Assembly (NCBI GenBank): GCA_031763025.1
Contig: JASSKH010000006.1
Coordinates: forward strand, 12,335,979 to 12,399,978
Origin: Macrocystis pyrifera
Lineage: Eukaryota; Sar; Phaeophyceae; Laminariales; Laminariaceae
Reading direction: 5' to 3'
DNA: 64,000 bases
The notes beneath the pieces are model-generated. The model was not told the origin of the DNA and ran no database searches. It saw only the letters and a list, made by a program, of their open reading frames with translations. Below, piece by piece: positions 9,396 to 22,100 of the stretch. The position numbers and the translations under genes were made by a program. Position 1 is the first letter of the stretch, and each line of letters begins with the position of its first letter.

Positions 9396-12300
9396 CTGAT
9401 GGGGACAGAACGCCAAGCCCAAAGAACAGCGGTGGGAGGTATACAGCAGAGAGAATAGGTGTGAGTGTGTGTGCGTATGTGTACCATCGGAGGATCCCAG
9501 GACCTAGGATCTCTACTGCAAGCAGTAGAAACCAAGACGGACACAAAGAGCGGCGCAATTTCAGCTTCTTTTCCTTATTTTTTTGTGGCTGTGCTGGGCC
9601 GTGCTGTCTGCAATTGTCGCTGAGCAGCTCTATTACGCCATCCTTCAAGTTAGTTACATTTTGGCAGTCATGGTACAACAGCAGCCGCACTTCAAGGTCT
9701 TCCCTGCGTGGCAGCCACGAACGGTGCTTCTCCGTGTGTGCGTGTGCGTGTGTGTGATCCTGAACACAGCCCGGACAGTTTCAACCCACACTTCCTCCGA
9801 ATTTCAAAAAGCACCCTCGCAGCGCGCAAGACAGCCCAACAGCAGTGGTATAAACAACAGCAGCGAACTTCACACAGGCTCATACACATAGGAACGTCCG
9901 TGTTGCCCCCTTTTTCAACTTGTTACACCCTCGGGACTTTTCAAAGCCAACCACATCCCGAAGCGGAACTTTGTAGTATACCCCTGAAATATCGAATCCT
10001 CAAGATGTCACTGCTGTAATATTAAATGCCTGGGATACCACATCGACGGCAGGCACGATAAAATAGGGGTATCGTATCGCTTTTGGGCAAACATATTTCT
10101 GACTGAATATCAGTAGGCTCCTTGACCCAATATCGTCGGATGCCAATATGTATGTGTAGTGTTCAACAACAGTATTCGTCATGTAACTATTACGGGTGAC
10201 CATAGTAATCAGGACCCATCATATACACAAAAACCTATATATTCCAGCATTTATACTAAAGTATATTTGGTCCGGATTACTGCTGTGTCCCCCTGCAATA
10301 GGCTTTGGGACTCTTCGTCGGGTTGAACTTTTCAGCGTTTCTCAAAATCAGTTTTTACGTGAGGTCCAAAGCTCCATAAGATCAAGCCGGGAGCCTCGCG
10401 AAATTCTCGTAAAATTCAGGTGCTATATATGATACCCCCACCATCCAGTTGCACGCTTCCAATCACACCACAAGACCAATCGCATCCGGCGGCGATAACC
10501 GCACCTTGGCGAGCGCGAGCTCTCTCGCCAGGTTGGACAACGGCCACTCGTCAAGTTTGTCTTCCGGAAGGCCGGCCGTCAGGCCGTCGAAGCCGATGAT
10601 GTTGTGCACAGCCACGCCGTCGTTGAAACAGATCACCGTCGGGAGGATTTTCACCTGCGTGACGCCAACAAAAACATGCACATAGGGGGGGGGGGGGGGG
10701 AGTGGATCGAAAGGCTACCGGGGGGAAGCGGGGGGAGGGGCACTAATCGGAGGTGAAACCCGGGATTTCGACCACGGGAATGAAAAGGGCGATATCGCTC
10801 CCCTCCTATTTTGAACGTTTACGAGTATTACTACTGCTGTAGTAGCATGCTTATACTTTTACCGCATACGTGGAACGAAAGCGAGCATGTCATGCTGCTC
10901 GCATGTAGTAGGTTTCGAGCGCAAATTTCATCATTCCCCAAAGCCAGCACGACGCTTAATACCAAAAATCGAGCGGCCATATGTTGCTGTAGATGGCATG
11001 CAGTTTCGTCACTCCCCCCTCCCTCCTTTCTAAAGTCCCACACGGGTTATAACCTTTTGAGGGCTGCAGTCCCATTTTGGGGGCAAAACCATTCAAATTC
11101 CAAGTAGTTTGTCCCCAAAACGGGACTGGTGTCCTGAGAGGGCTATAAGATAAGAGCGCGCGGAAATATCAATGAGCCGTCGATAAATTGCCGGGCAAAC
11201 AGCAGTGAGCTGATTTGTACCGAGAGGCCTAGTCCGTCGCACCGGCGTCCCCCCATGCCGCTACCGTCACGGCTATATACACTCGAAACCCCGAACAACA
11301 GCAAAGGCACCCTACGGTTCTGAGTTCCCTCGGATGCTATGACCACATTAACAAAAACGAAAAGAAAACATGACAAAAAAAGAAAAGAAAAAAAGAAGCG
11401 CAGCACGAGATTGAGCGGCACCAAGCCGCGCTGAGAAACACATCAAATCAAAGTTCAACGAACGAGCGTATGTACAGTTATTGCCGCCGCTGCACTCATG
11501 CTGCTCGTCGCATATCGTCTCTGCGGCTATATATCCCAGCCCTTACGGGGCACACAGGTTTATAGCGACCAAAAAAGCGAGAGAGAAAAAAATAAGAGAA
11601 GAGCTTTCATCACCCGTCTAATTGGGGGGAACATACTATTACGGGGGTCCATAGTTAATAGGACCTATGGTACACATAAAAACCTGTATATTTACCTTTT
11701 TCTACTAACAATATTTGGTCCTATTTACCATGGTCCTCCGTAATATTAATAGTAGAGAACCAAGTACGATGTCAAAACATAGGAGAGTACCACTCCGACC
11801 CAAAATATAAGGACCGTTTAGACTGAATAATTCTATGCCAAAGTTCCCCATATTTCGGGTCAGAGTGGTATACGATTTTTGGGCTCCATCGTCGGTTCTG
11901 ATTACCGCCCGCTCTGGACATACATAAAACGACCGCTTGGTCTCTACATGTACGACTAAACGGTCCTTATAAATCCGCCCAGAGTCCTATGATATGGCCC
12001 CCCGTAGAAGAAAGAACGGACAGCAGCGTAGTACAAGCACCATATAAGCTGCGCTCGTGTCCTAACATTCATCCCCCTAGGCTTGACCTTCGGGCGTATC
12101 TCTCAACTCCAGCTGAGCCCGGGGTGGTTCACGTGATGACCGACGCTGAAACAGCAATAATCTTTTATTTCCCACAGCTGTTTTTCATCCCCAAGTTCCA
12201 AAGGTGCTGTAATAAAAGGCTCCGCAAGACTTTCACGGGGTGGAGGGGGAATGGAGCAGAAACAATTGCGGATTGACGAGGAATCGAACACCGCGTGCAT

Positions 12301-15300
12301 CAGGCACGAGAGCAGAACAGTCTGCGAGTAGAGGCCTACAGCAGTACTCGCGCGGACTGGACATCCTTCCAAACAAGGCATAGTAAACCTGTACCAGGGT
12401 ATCAGATACACCAAACACAAAATAATGTGTGACCCGGAAACAGCACCGGGTATTCCGCCTGTTCAGGATAACGTACAGCAGGGGCAAAACAACATCCACC
12501 CCCCCCCCCAACCGTCATAATCTAGCATGGCACTTCGAAAAGTAACGCAAATACGGCAGAGGAGTCATGTGTGAGTTCAACCGATGGATTGGTCGATATC
12601 ATTCTCAGCCTTGCAAGCTGTCTCGTACATCGGCTTCGCGTGACCTACATTCTTCTCAATGACAGCGAGGGGTATGCGATCGGTCTGTGACCCCCCTGGT
12701 GACACTTAACATCGCTGCGAAGGGTCGAAAGGACGATTACTATACAACAAGGGCGGTTTCGGTTGACGGTCTACTCATTCTGCGCACGGAGACCACCGGT
12801 GTAGAACACACAATGAGCGGGGTTTCTGGGGCGTGGGAGGGGGGGGGTGTACTCATGTCGGTCGAAGTCGTATGACCATCGGTATCGACACTCTCTCCCT
12901 ATCACACCTCGAGGCCCTCAAGAAAGCTCAATGCAAGAGCTTCGGACCAACCGTCCGAAGACAGGGGTGGGGGGGTACTCATGTCATGCATGGCCGTAAT
13001 CGTATGACCATAGACCCTCGCATCCCTACAATGCCGGGATGGAGAATGTCTGGTTTGTCACCGACCAGGCAGATCGTGGAACAGGGGGGGGGGGGGGGTA
13101 TTACGAAATGATACCGCTATAATAGCCTGGCTAACTGACCTGCAACTTCTGAACGAAGAACGGGCACTTCTCGGCATCTATCCGCAGGAACTTGGACTCC
13201 AGATGCCTGGGGGCCAGCTCGCTGAGACGCAAGTCCATCACCTTGCACCTGCCCAAATAATCGGCGGGAGGGAACCCAGTTGGTTGGAGGATCGACGGAT
13301 CGACGGATGGACGACGTCAAAATCAACGGACATGATTTATTGTACTCGAACCGACGGGTACACGACACAGCAGAGAACTCCAACAAACTAGAGAATAATA
13401 GCTAATGAAATGCTTGGGGCGAACGCCGCGGGCAGGTTTCTCTCTCTTGTATGGTTGTGGTGTGGAGTAGGCACCGAGGGAGGTGGGTTCGTACCTCGGG
13501 TCTACACTGAACGGAGTGGCAGACCTTGGGTATAATGAGGCCGCACCATCTAGGGGAGGGGGACCTGGTGTCCACATCATCAGGGGAACTGGTTTCCATA
13601 TCACCCCCCTTGTGTTATTAGATGTGCGACCGCGCGTCTAACATAAAAGGTCAACAGTAATAGGGTTATAAAAAGGGGTGCAATATTTGAGTAATTGAAT
13701 ATTTTCAGGAGGCAATACATACCGGGTATTTATGCCACTTCATCATGGTTGATGGTTGGGGGTTGGGTCGCCTTAGGTTGACCGATGAATCATGCCATGG
13801 TCGACAGGTTGCCTTGGTTGGCAAGGCAATTCAGCGAAGTCGATGCATTGGTTACTCGGTTGATCGATTGACAACAAACTGGTTGTTGGCTGCTGCTCTC
13901 TCCCTTCAACGATGAATTGAGTCGAAGTCGAGCTCGATTTCAATTTTCAGCTTCGATTCGACTCCGACCGATGGGTTGGTTTATCCATGGACCCATGATG
14001 CGTCGGCTCACTGGTGGATACATAAAGCCCGTGGTCGGTTGTTTGGTCTATTGGTTGAGTGGGCCGCTTTCACAGTCCATCGAAAATGTTGTTTTTTCTT
14101 CTAGGGTGACACACCAGGGTAGCACACCCGGCGTCATTGCTAATGTACCTATTCCCCGGGCGATGGCGCCTCCGACATCCGCAGGAAACCCTCAACGACA
14201 AACTACACACCGTAAGGCAAGGCAAGCGTACGTAACGCCGGAAATGTTTTAGCACTACAGGGAGCAGTGGCCCTCGTCAACTGGTGTGTGCGACACCTAC
14301 TGTAGCCAAATGGCCTTGCCGGCGGGGCAACGGTGGGTGGGGGGTCGGGGTGTACTCATTATCATGAATGGCCGTAGTCGTATGGCAATAGACTATGTGG
14401 GGGGAGGAGGGGGGTACTCATTATCATGCATGGCCGTAGTCGTATGACCATAGGTGGGGGGGGGAGGGGGGGGGCGTACTCATTTGTTGCTTGCCTAGTC
14501 ATTGACCATTGACCACGCATTCCTTTCGAGACGGAGCACCGTTCCCACTCCTGATAGACACCTCCAACATTTGGGCGCTCATTACGTTGTTTCCATACAT
14601 TACGTAGAAACGTTTTGCTACTAATAATCTTATCCGCTTCCTGTTTCGCGGGAGGGGGGGGCGGTCAACGGCATGCATGTCCGTAGTCGTACGACCATAG
14701 ACCCTCGCATCGCTGCAGTGCCGGGACGGAGCAAGTCGGGTTTTCATCGACCAGGCAGACATTGAGTGCTTGCACCAAGCGCGAGGGGAAACGCGAGGTG
14801 ATCGGCGAGTCACACCAAGGGTGAGCTGCACCCTACTAAGAACCGCTTCTGAGGCGAATTTCGGCACCCTGTGCGCACTGTCATGCACACGGATGAAACC
14901 GTCCAATGCTTTACTTTGGGGGGGTGTACTCATGGCATGTATGGCCGTGGTGGTATGACCATAGACCCTCGCACCCCTACCATGCCGGGACGGAGCTCGT
15001 CGGATTTTTACCGACCAGGCTTTGGGGGGGAGGGGGGTAGAGGGAGCATCCCTATAGGATATATCGGCGCAATCAAGCGAAACCGCTGCTTGCGGTGCTG
15101 GATTACGACACCGACTCGCACATGCACCCCTCTTCCCCTCTCTCTTTCTGTCTCTGTGAACACTCCGCCGAGACGAATGATGTCGATACTGTATACCATA
15201 TTGCTCGCTCCCTCGGGAGAATTCCGATCTGATTGCTACGGACAACAGGGAGACTGCGAACACCGAGCGATGCGCCTAAGAAAATATCTCGATGAGGTAT

Positions 15301-16129
15301 TTCCAAAGTCACCATTTTCGTTGTGTATGCCCCGCTCAAGAAATGATTTGGAGAAAATCGGTTAGGAAAAGCCTCCTAGGCGGTGTGTAATCTTATCACC
15401 CGTATGATACGGTACAATGCTGTTGTTGTACCGCACTTTCCCTCTGCATGCCAACGTGCCTGTTTCAGTTTTGGTGCGGTGTGTGGGGTCAGAAACCCCC
15501 GGCGTCGATCTACTCACCGTTGGAAGTCCTTGTGATAGAAGTGCACGATGACCTTCTCGCTCGAGGTCACCTCCGGTAGGAACTCGTCCTGCGTAATATC
15601 GCGGAACTGCGCAGGGACGGGACCGGCAACAAGTAGCAGGAGCAGCAGCGGTGGCAGCCAGGACGCGTTAACCCTTTTACCACTGCACTGTACCTACACA
15701 TATACATCACTCCGGCCCAAATTACAAGGATATCTTAGGCGTTAATATCAAGACTAAACGGTCCTTATATTGCCGCCCGAAGTGTTATAGGTCAAATTCT
15801 AAGTAATATGCCCCCAAAACGAGCGTGCAGCCCCGTAAGGGCTAGCGGCACCGACAATGAAAATTCTAACACCGGCCTGGCAACAGCAGAGAGGCAAATG
15901 CTTGCGCAAAGGTAACTCCAGCAACTGCTAAAACGTCCAAAGAAGCGTCCACAAGGCCCCCACACGCGCCGATGGCGACATGTGAACACACGCAGGTTGC
16001 CCCCTACCACTTGTTCTGGCCTTGAACCTTGCGCTTCAACGTCAACGACAACAACATAGGCAACAACAACCGCAACAGCAACACAACAACAACAAAAGTA
16101 ACAACAACAATAACAGCAAGAAGAAGAAG

Positions 16130-16199
<70 letters not shown>

Positions 16200-19100
16200 G
16201 CAACAACAACAACAACAACAACAACAAAATTGAAACCGAACCATTGGCGAGGTTTCGCGTCGCACCCATACCCCTGGAACAGCTAAATTGTACCAGGTTG
16301 CACGTAGTGTGCTATCGTCCCGACATTATTCGCAGAAACAATACGGAGGCACCAAAACGCCCATTCCTCTCAACCAAAACCGCAGAAGACGCAGAATCTC
16401 GCAACTACGTAGACGCATACTGACATTTTAATCCTCGTGAACCTTCTCGCCGGCCGGCTGGCATCAAAATACGGCAACCGGTACGTACCTGCCTGCCTGC
16501 CTGCCTGCCTCACGGGGGAAAAACCGTCACAGTGTGTGCGCGTATTGAAAGATAGAACGGACACGCTCATCTTACTGTGAACCCCTACACGGTGCGGCAA
16601 TGGGGTCGACAACGAGGAACGCCCATAAGCAAGTTTAGGGGCGACCGACTCGGGGGTAGTCTCAATTTGCTGTCACGATATATACAACATCACGACAACG
16701 TATTCTGCCAAACGGTTACGCAGAGCTACCAGCCGAACAGTGATACATTCGTCGGTGCATTGGCTACTACCGTAGCTTGTCAACAGCTGTTTGTCGTCGG
16801 CCAATCAGCAACGACGGCAGCGGGCGCAAGACGGAACCGGTAGCGAGGGGACTGCTTGCACAGGTCCAGGCATCGGGAAGATGGTCACAAGCTTCACCGT
16901 CGACGACAAACCCAGCTAAACATGCCACCATTTTCCCTTCCTCCTAAACGCAACCGTATCACAGGCGGGATACTCTATCGCGCCGCATGAAGCACACTTC
17001 GACTTGTACAGTGTACAAGGGTCACACGCGCTCAGAGACCAAAACCAAGACGCCAAAGCTCAGCGCGCGTCAAGCGAAAAACAACTGTAGCGCCCGCCTT
17101 CTATTACCTTCTGGATAAAACTAATCCCAATTAAAACTCAGATAACGTAGCAGCAGCAGAGACGGTGGCAACGGTGGAAGAGGCAGCGGCGGCAACGGCA
17201 ACGGCGGCAGCGGCGGCCGTAGCAGGAGCAGCAGCAGGAGAAAATCCTACAGCGCTCGTCCGCTATCACCACTTCCAATTAAAACTCCGATAATGCAGCA
17301 GCAGCAGTAGCGACTACGGCAACAGCAGCAGCAGCAGGAGAAGCAGGAGGAGCAACCAGCGGCTGCCGTTGCCTCAGACACACGCGACGCCATCAGATGG
17401 CGACAACGGCTAGATAGAGTCAGTCCCCCTACCTGGCCATGTCCCTTGGCGATGTTCTCTGCTCGCGCCTCGTACACCCGCTTCATCTCACGCATGCGGC
17501 TCTCTCGGATGCGTCGGACCTGTTACCCCCACGATCAAAAACGAAACGTAAAAACAAAAAAAAGAAACATCAGCGTGCGAAAGGGCACAGTAAGAAGGCT
17601 ACGGGCTAGGGAGTGGCGGGGGAGCGGCAACGCTCGCGCACTGGCAGCGGAGAGGGATAGCGGTGTTGCCGGCACAGACATGCATAAAAGCACGTGCCAC
17701 TTTGACCCTAGATGTAACAACGTTTTGAATAAATATGAAAATACAAACGTTCCTTATATTGAGAGACACAGTGGTACAGTATAGATACTCCGTGGAAAAC
17801 TCGCGCGACCGTTTTTTTGCTGCCGCACCCCTTGTCGTCGACAGGAAGCGCGCGCTGACACTCCCCGCATCCCAGCAGTATTGCCGTAAAAACAAATCAA
17901 CCCACTGTGCGACCACAAGCCTCAAAGACGGCGCCTGCATGGCGGTGCCTGCGCCGCCTCAAAGAGGGTAACAGGTTGAAGCCAAACACGTTGACGTCAC
18001 GGCATCCGATTGGGTAACTCTCGGCCGTTTTTTGGCCCCCGCCACTGCCTCCTCCGGCGCACGCGATGGGTGCAGGTCGCGAGCTTCCGGGCGAGGCACA
18101 GAAGATCGTTGGTAGCGCCGCCTTCGACCACGGCCGTGGTCGGGCATACGAGTAAGTCCCACCGTTTCGGGTGTACGCTGCCGGCGTCGGGCATAGGAGT
18201 AAGTCCCACCGTTTCGGGTGTACGCTGCCGGCGCGGACCGGTCCGTTCATCACAAAAAACGCCTCCTAAAGCGTGGCGACAATGAAGGCGGCATCCTTCG
18301 ATCCGCTCCCCCGCTACGCGGACACGACAAGCATGCCTTTGGTCGACCCAAAATAGCGCGCACACAATACAGTCGCCCCACCCTCTCCGGTCTCGAATCT
18401 CGTTTAGTGATTCATCCGTCGACGGTACGTCGGCCGACGTCTCGCAAAGGAGTGAAGCCTTAGCCTCTTCGTTTTTTTCCATTCTTCTTTTTTCTCATCC
18501 GTCTTGTATCCGTCTCTCTCGCTCTCGCTCTTTCTGTCTCTCTCTGCTTCCCTCGCCATCCCTGATTGTCTTTCCCCTCCCTTTCCCGCTTGTGATCTCC
18601 CTCTCCCTCCCCTCTGTTTGCGTCTACATTTTGCCCACGCTGGCTCGAAGCGTCCTCAGAGGCCGCCAAAAACCGTTCCGGATACTCTACTGACACGAAT
18701 ATATATACGCCGCTATCCCTCAAAACGACCAGGCTGAGCACGCAACGGATCAGCGAGAGACAAGCGAGCGGCCGCCCCCCCACCTCAGGGTCGGCGTCCA
18801 GCCCCGCGAGCATGTCATCGTCGCTGTCCACGTCCCCCTCGTCCTCCTCCTCGTCCTCGTCCTCCTCGTCATCGTCCGAATCCACCTGTCGTTGTTCGCG
18901 ATGAGGATTCAGCATAGCAATTGTGGCGTTTTCGTGTCGAATTTGTTCTCCTGGTCGTTCGCGATGAGGTTTTCACAGAAATGGTGGCGTTTTTGCGTGG
19001 GTTATGCTCGTCAAGTGTCGTTGTTCGCGATGAGTTTACCACGTACCGTCGTTTGCGACGAGGTTTGTACATAATTGGTGTCGTTTTTGTGCGGATTAGA

Positions 19101-22100
19101 ATATCATGTGTCATTGTTGGCGGTGGTGTTTTTAAAGAATTGGTGGCGTTTTTTTTGTGGATTTTTCGCTTGTGGCAATGCGATGCAATACTTGCGGAGC
19201 GGCGATCCGGCAGAAAATGTGCCGGGAGCAACTACACCATTTCTGAGGGTGAAAAGGCATGGCGCGAACGGAACACACAATGCTAAAGTTAAGGTACTAC
19301 TCTGGCCAGTAATATAGTCCCCGTTTGGACTCTGATGTGTATATCAAACGTTGATTATATTCCAAGCCACATTGGTAAGACTCTTACGGGCTGGCGAGTG
19401 TTTTTCTAGCGCTTGGTAAACTATTGTTCTTTCTCTCAGGAGTCTCTGGTGACACCGGCCATCATCAAGATTGGTCGCGTTTAGCCAATATACCAGTGAC
19501 AGGCGAGAGGAAAAAAAAAAACGTGTTTCTCCCCCTCAAAAGCATGCTGCTGCCGCTGCTGCCGCCGCCGCCGCTGCTGTCCCTGGTAACGCACGGCCAT
19601 CACAGTTGCGCTGTGCACACATGCACCCCCCTTTTGAGGCGAGTGACGACACCAGAGAATCAGATCGAATGGACTCTACACACAAAAAATATAGCACCCA
19701 GGTATCAATTCACCAGGAGATCATTGTTACCTCCCCGTTGAGTCTTGCCGAAGCCTTCATCTGCGCAGCCAACTCGGCGTCCTCCTCGCGAAGAGCCGCT
19801 CCGGCCGCTAGCCGCTGCTCCTTCGCCGCCTTCTTCCGCTGCGCCTGCTCCTCTCGCGCACGCGCGTACGCGGCTCCGGTCGGCTGCGGGGCATCATAGA
19901 TCGCCCGAGGTTTAGGGTTAAGTGTTGGGGCTAGGGTCAGGGTCGGGGTTAGGGCTAGGATCAGGGTCAGGGATAGGGCCAGGGTAAGGGTTTAGGCTAG
20001 GGTCAAGGTGAGGGTCATGGTCAGGGTAAATATCAGGGCTAGGGTCGGGGTTAAGGTCAGCGTCAGGATTACGGCCTGGGTTAGGGTCAGGGTCAGGGCT
20101 GGGTTTAGGGTCAGCATCAGGGCCAGGTTTACGGTCAGGGTCGGGGTTAGGGGAAGTGTCAGGGTCAGGGTTAGAGTCAAGGTCAGGGTTGAGACCAGCG
20201 TCGGGGTCAGGATCAGATTCAGGGTTAGGCTAAGGGCTGGCACTGATGTTGTGGCGTGTTGGCTATGATAGGAGGTTGGGGGGGGAGTGACGGGGACAGC
20301 TTGCACCGAAAAAGAAGCGGATCATGTCACGAAACCGTCGTCCATTAGGCGGTCGAGCGACGGCGGTCGTGGGGGTTTAGGGACGAGGCGCGAGGGGGGG
20401 GTACTCGATATTATGCATGGCCGCAGTCGTCTGACCATAGACCCCCGCATCCCTACAATGCCGGGACGGAGCACGTCTGGTTTTTATCGACCAGACAGAC
20501 ATTGCTTGCACCAAGCGCGAAGCACCGTGAGGTGTTCGGTGAGTCGCAGGAAGGGTGAGCTGTATCCTACTATTAATATCTAAGAACCGTTTGTGATGCG
20601 GACTAGCATATGGATAGCAGCGTCAATGAGTTGGAGGGGGGGGGGGGGGACTCAAACCTCTGGCCTGGCCTCGTCACCTGCGCGTCGGAAGCGGCATCGT
20701 ACCCCTTGCCGCCGCTTTCGTACTTCTCCTGCAGCTCCCCCACCGCGCGGCCCATGCGGTCGTTAACCTCGTTCGCCACCATCTCCTGCATACTCGCCTT
20801 GTGAGAGGACGGGGGGGGCGGGCAGAGGGGGGGGTAATCGTCAGGGAGGGGAGGGTACGCGTCAGGCGGGGAAGGGGGGGGCGGCATATAGGCGTCGGCG
20901 GAAGGAAGGGGAGTGGTTTTCAATCGCACCGCAGCAGTAACTTCCCTGGGTACAGTGATGCATTTATGCCGAGATGCGAAAAACAAAGGCTACTGAGAGC
21001 AACAGCATGTGAACACACGACTTCTGCTGTACGATGTACGATGCTGTCTGTGCACCGGTCGTAAAGAGTCCGGCAGGAGGGAACATCAACTCAAACCTCC
21101 TAAAGAAAAAAATCGGGTGCCCCGATCCCAGCTGGTACGTATGTATCTGCTCTTACACCCTTACATAAAACTATTCCGGGGCTATATACCGCCGTGTACT
21201 GCTACAGCAGCATCATACTATTACGGGGGGCCATATTAAACAGGACTAAACGTTGTTAGTAAAAATACGTAAGTATATAGGTTTTAATGTGTACCGTAGG
21301 TCCTATTTACTATGGTCCCCCGCAATACTGCTGTACTCGTGTTATACGTGCAGAAATGCTGCTACTGCTGCTGATGCTGCAGCTGCCGTACGAGTGTACC
21401 GAAGGGGCCCCTTAATATGTACAGCAGTAGTTTAGTCTGTTGAGGAAACAGCTTCGTATTCATTCCCCAGAACATACTTCGTACTGGTGAAACCTTTTTT
21501 GTCACCACCGCACTCATGTTTGGGGACAAAACACTTGGAATTAGACTGCGATTTGGTAGGAAAAACTCGAGTTGTTTTCGGCGACTCACGTTGAATGCAG
21601 CTTGGCAAATGTGTCGAATTGACGCTACTTACAAACATGTTGGCTGGCAGGCACTGCCTGCCGCCTACCCGTTACAAACATGTTGGCTGCACACATCAAA
21701 CATCCAACTACTCTATTAATACTTTTACGGGGGGTCCATAGTCAATAGGACTGGTATACATAAAAAAACTATATATTTCCCGATTTTTACTGACAATATA
21801 TTTGGTCCTATTTAATATGGACCCCCGTAATACTCTATTAATAATACTACTAAGATGAATACTGTACATACAGTACTACTGCTGTGCAGCACAGCAGTAC
21901 CGTAAGTGTACACCTCGGGGAACGCCTACGTACCAGCAGTGCAGCAGTACTGCTGCTTGCTGTTGCTCGTCCTGTGCCTGTACTACCATGGTATACCCAT
22001 AAGCCTCCTGAAAGCCTCAGCATTGAAGAAAACTACGGGTTGATGTACTACTTACCACTGTTACTGCTGTCTGGACTGCTGTATTCGGGGATGTCGTGCG

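Noticed and set aside
13323-13604. Retrotransposon gag-like fragment on the minus strand
   Set aside because: Frames of 65-93 codons without a motif I could name; not enough evidence.
14499-15263. 254-residue minus-strand protein
   Set aside because: It is a chance frame through two C-tailed repeat copies and a LINE 3' end; only the last about 40 codons are LINE-derived.
16022-16423. Poly-Asn/Gln protein gene in the CAA tract
   Set aside because: Frames on both strands are open only because of the triplet repeat; it lies inside an intron of TXNDC9.
19992-20306. Leu/Thr-repeat protein
   Set aside because: Created by the 6-bp telomere-like period.
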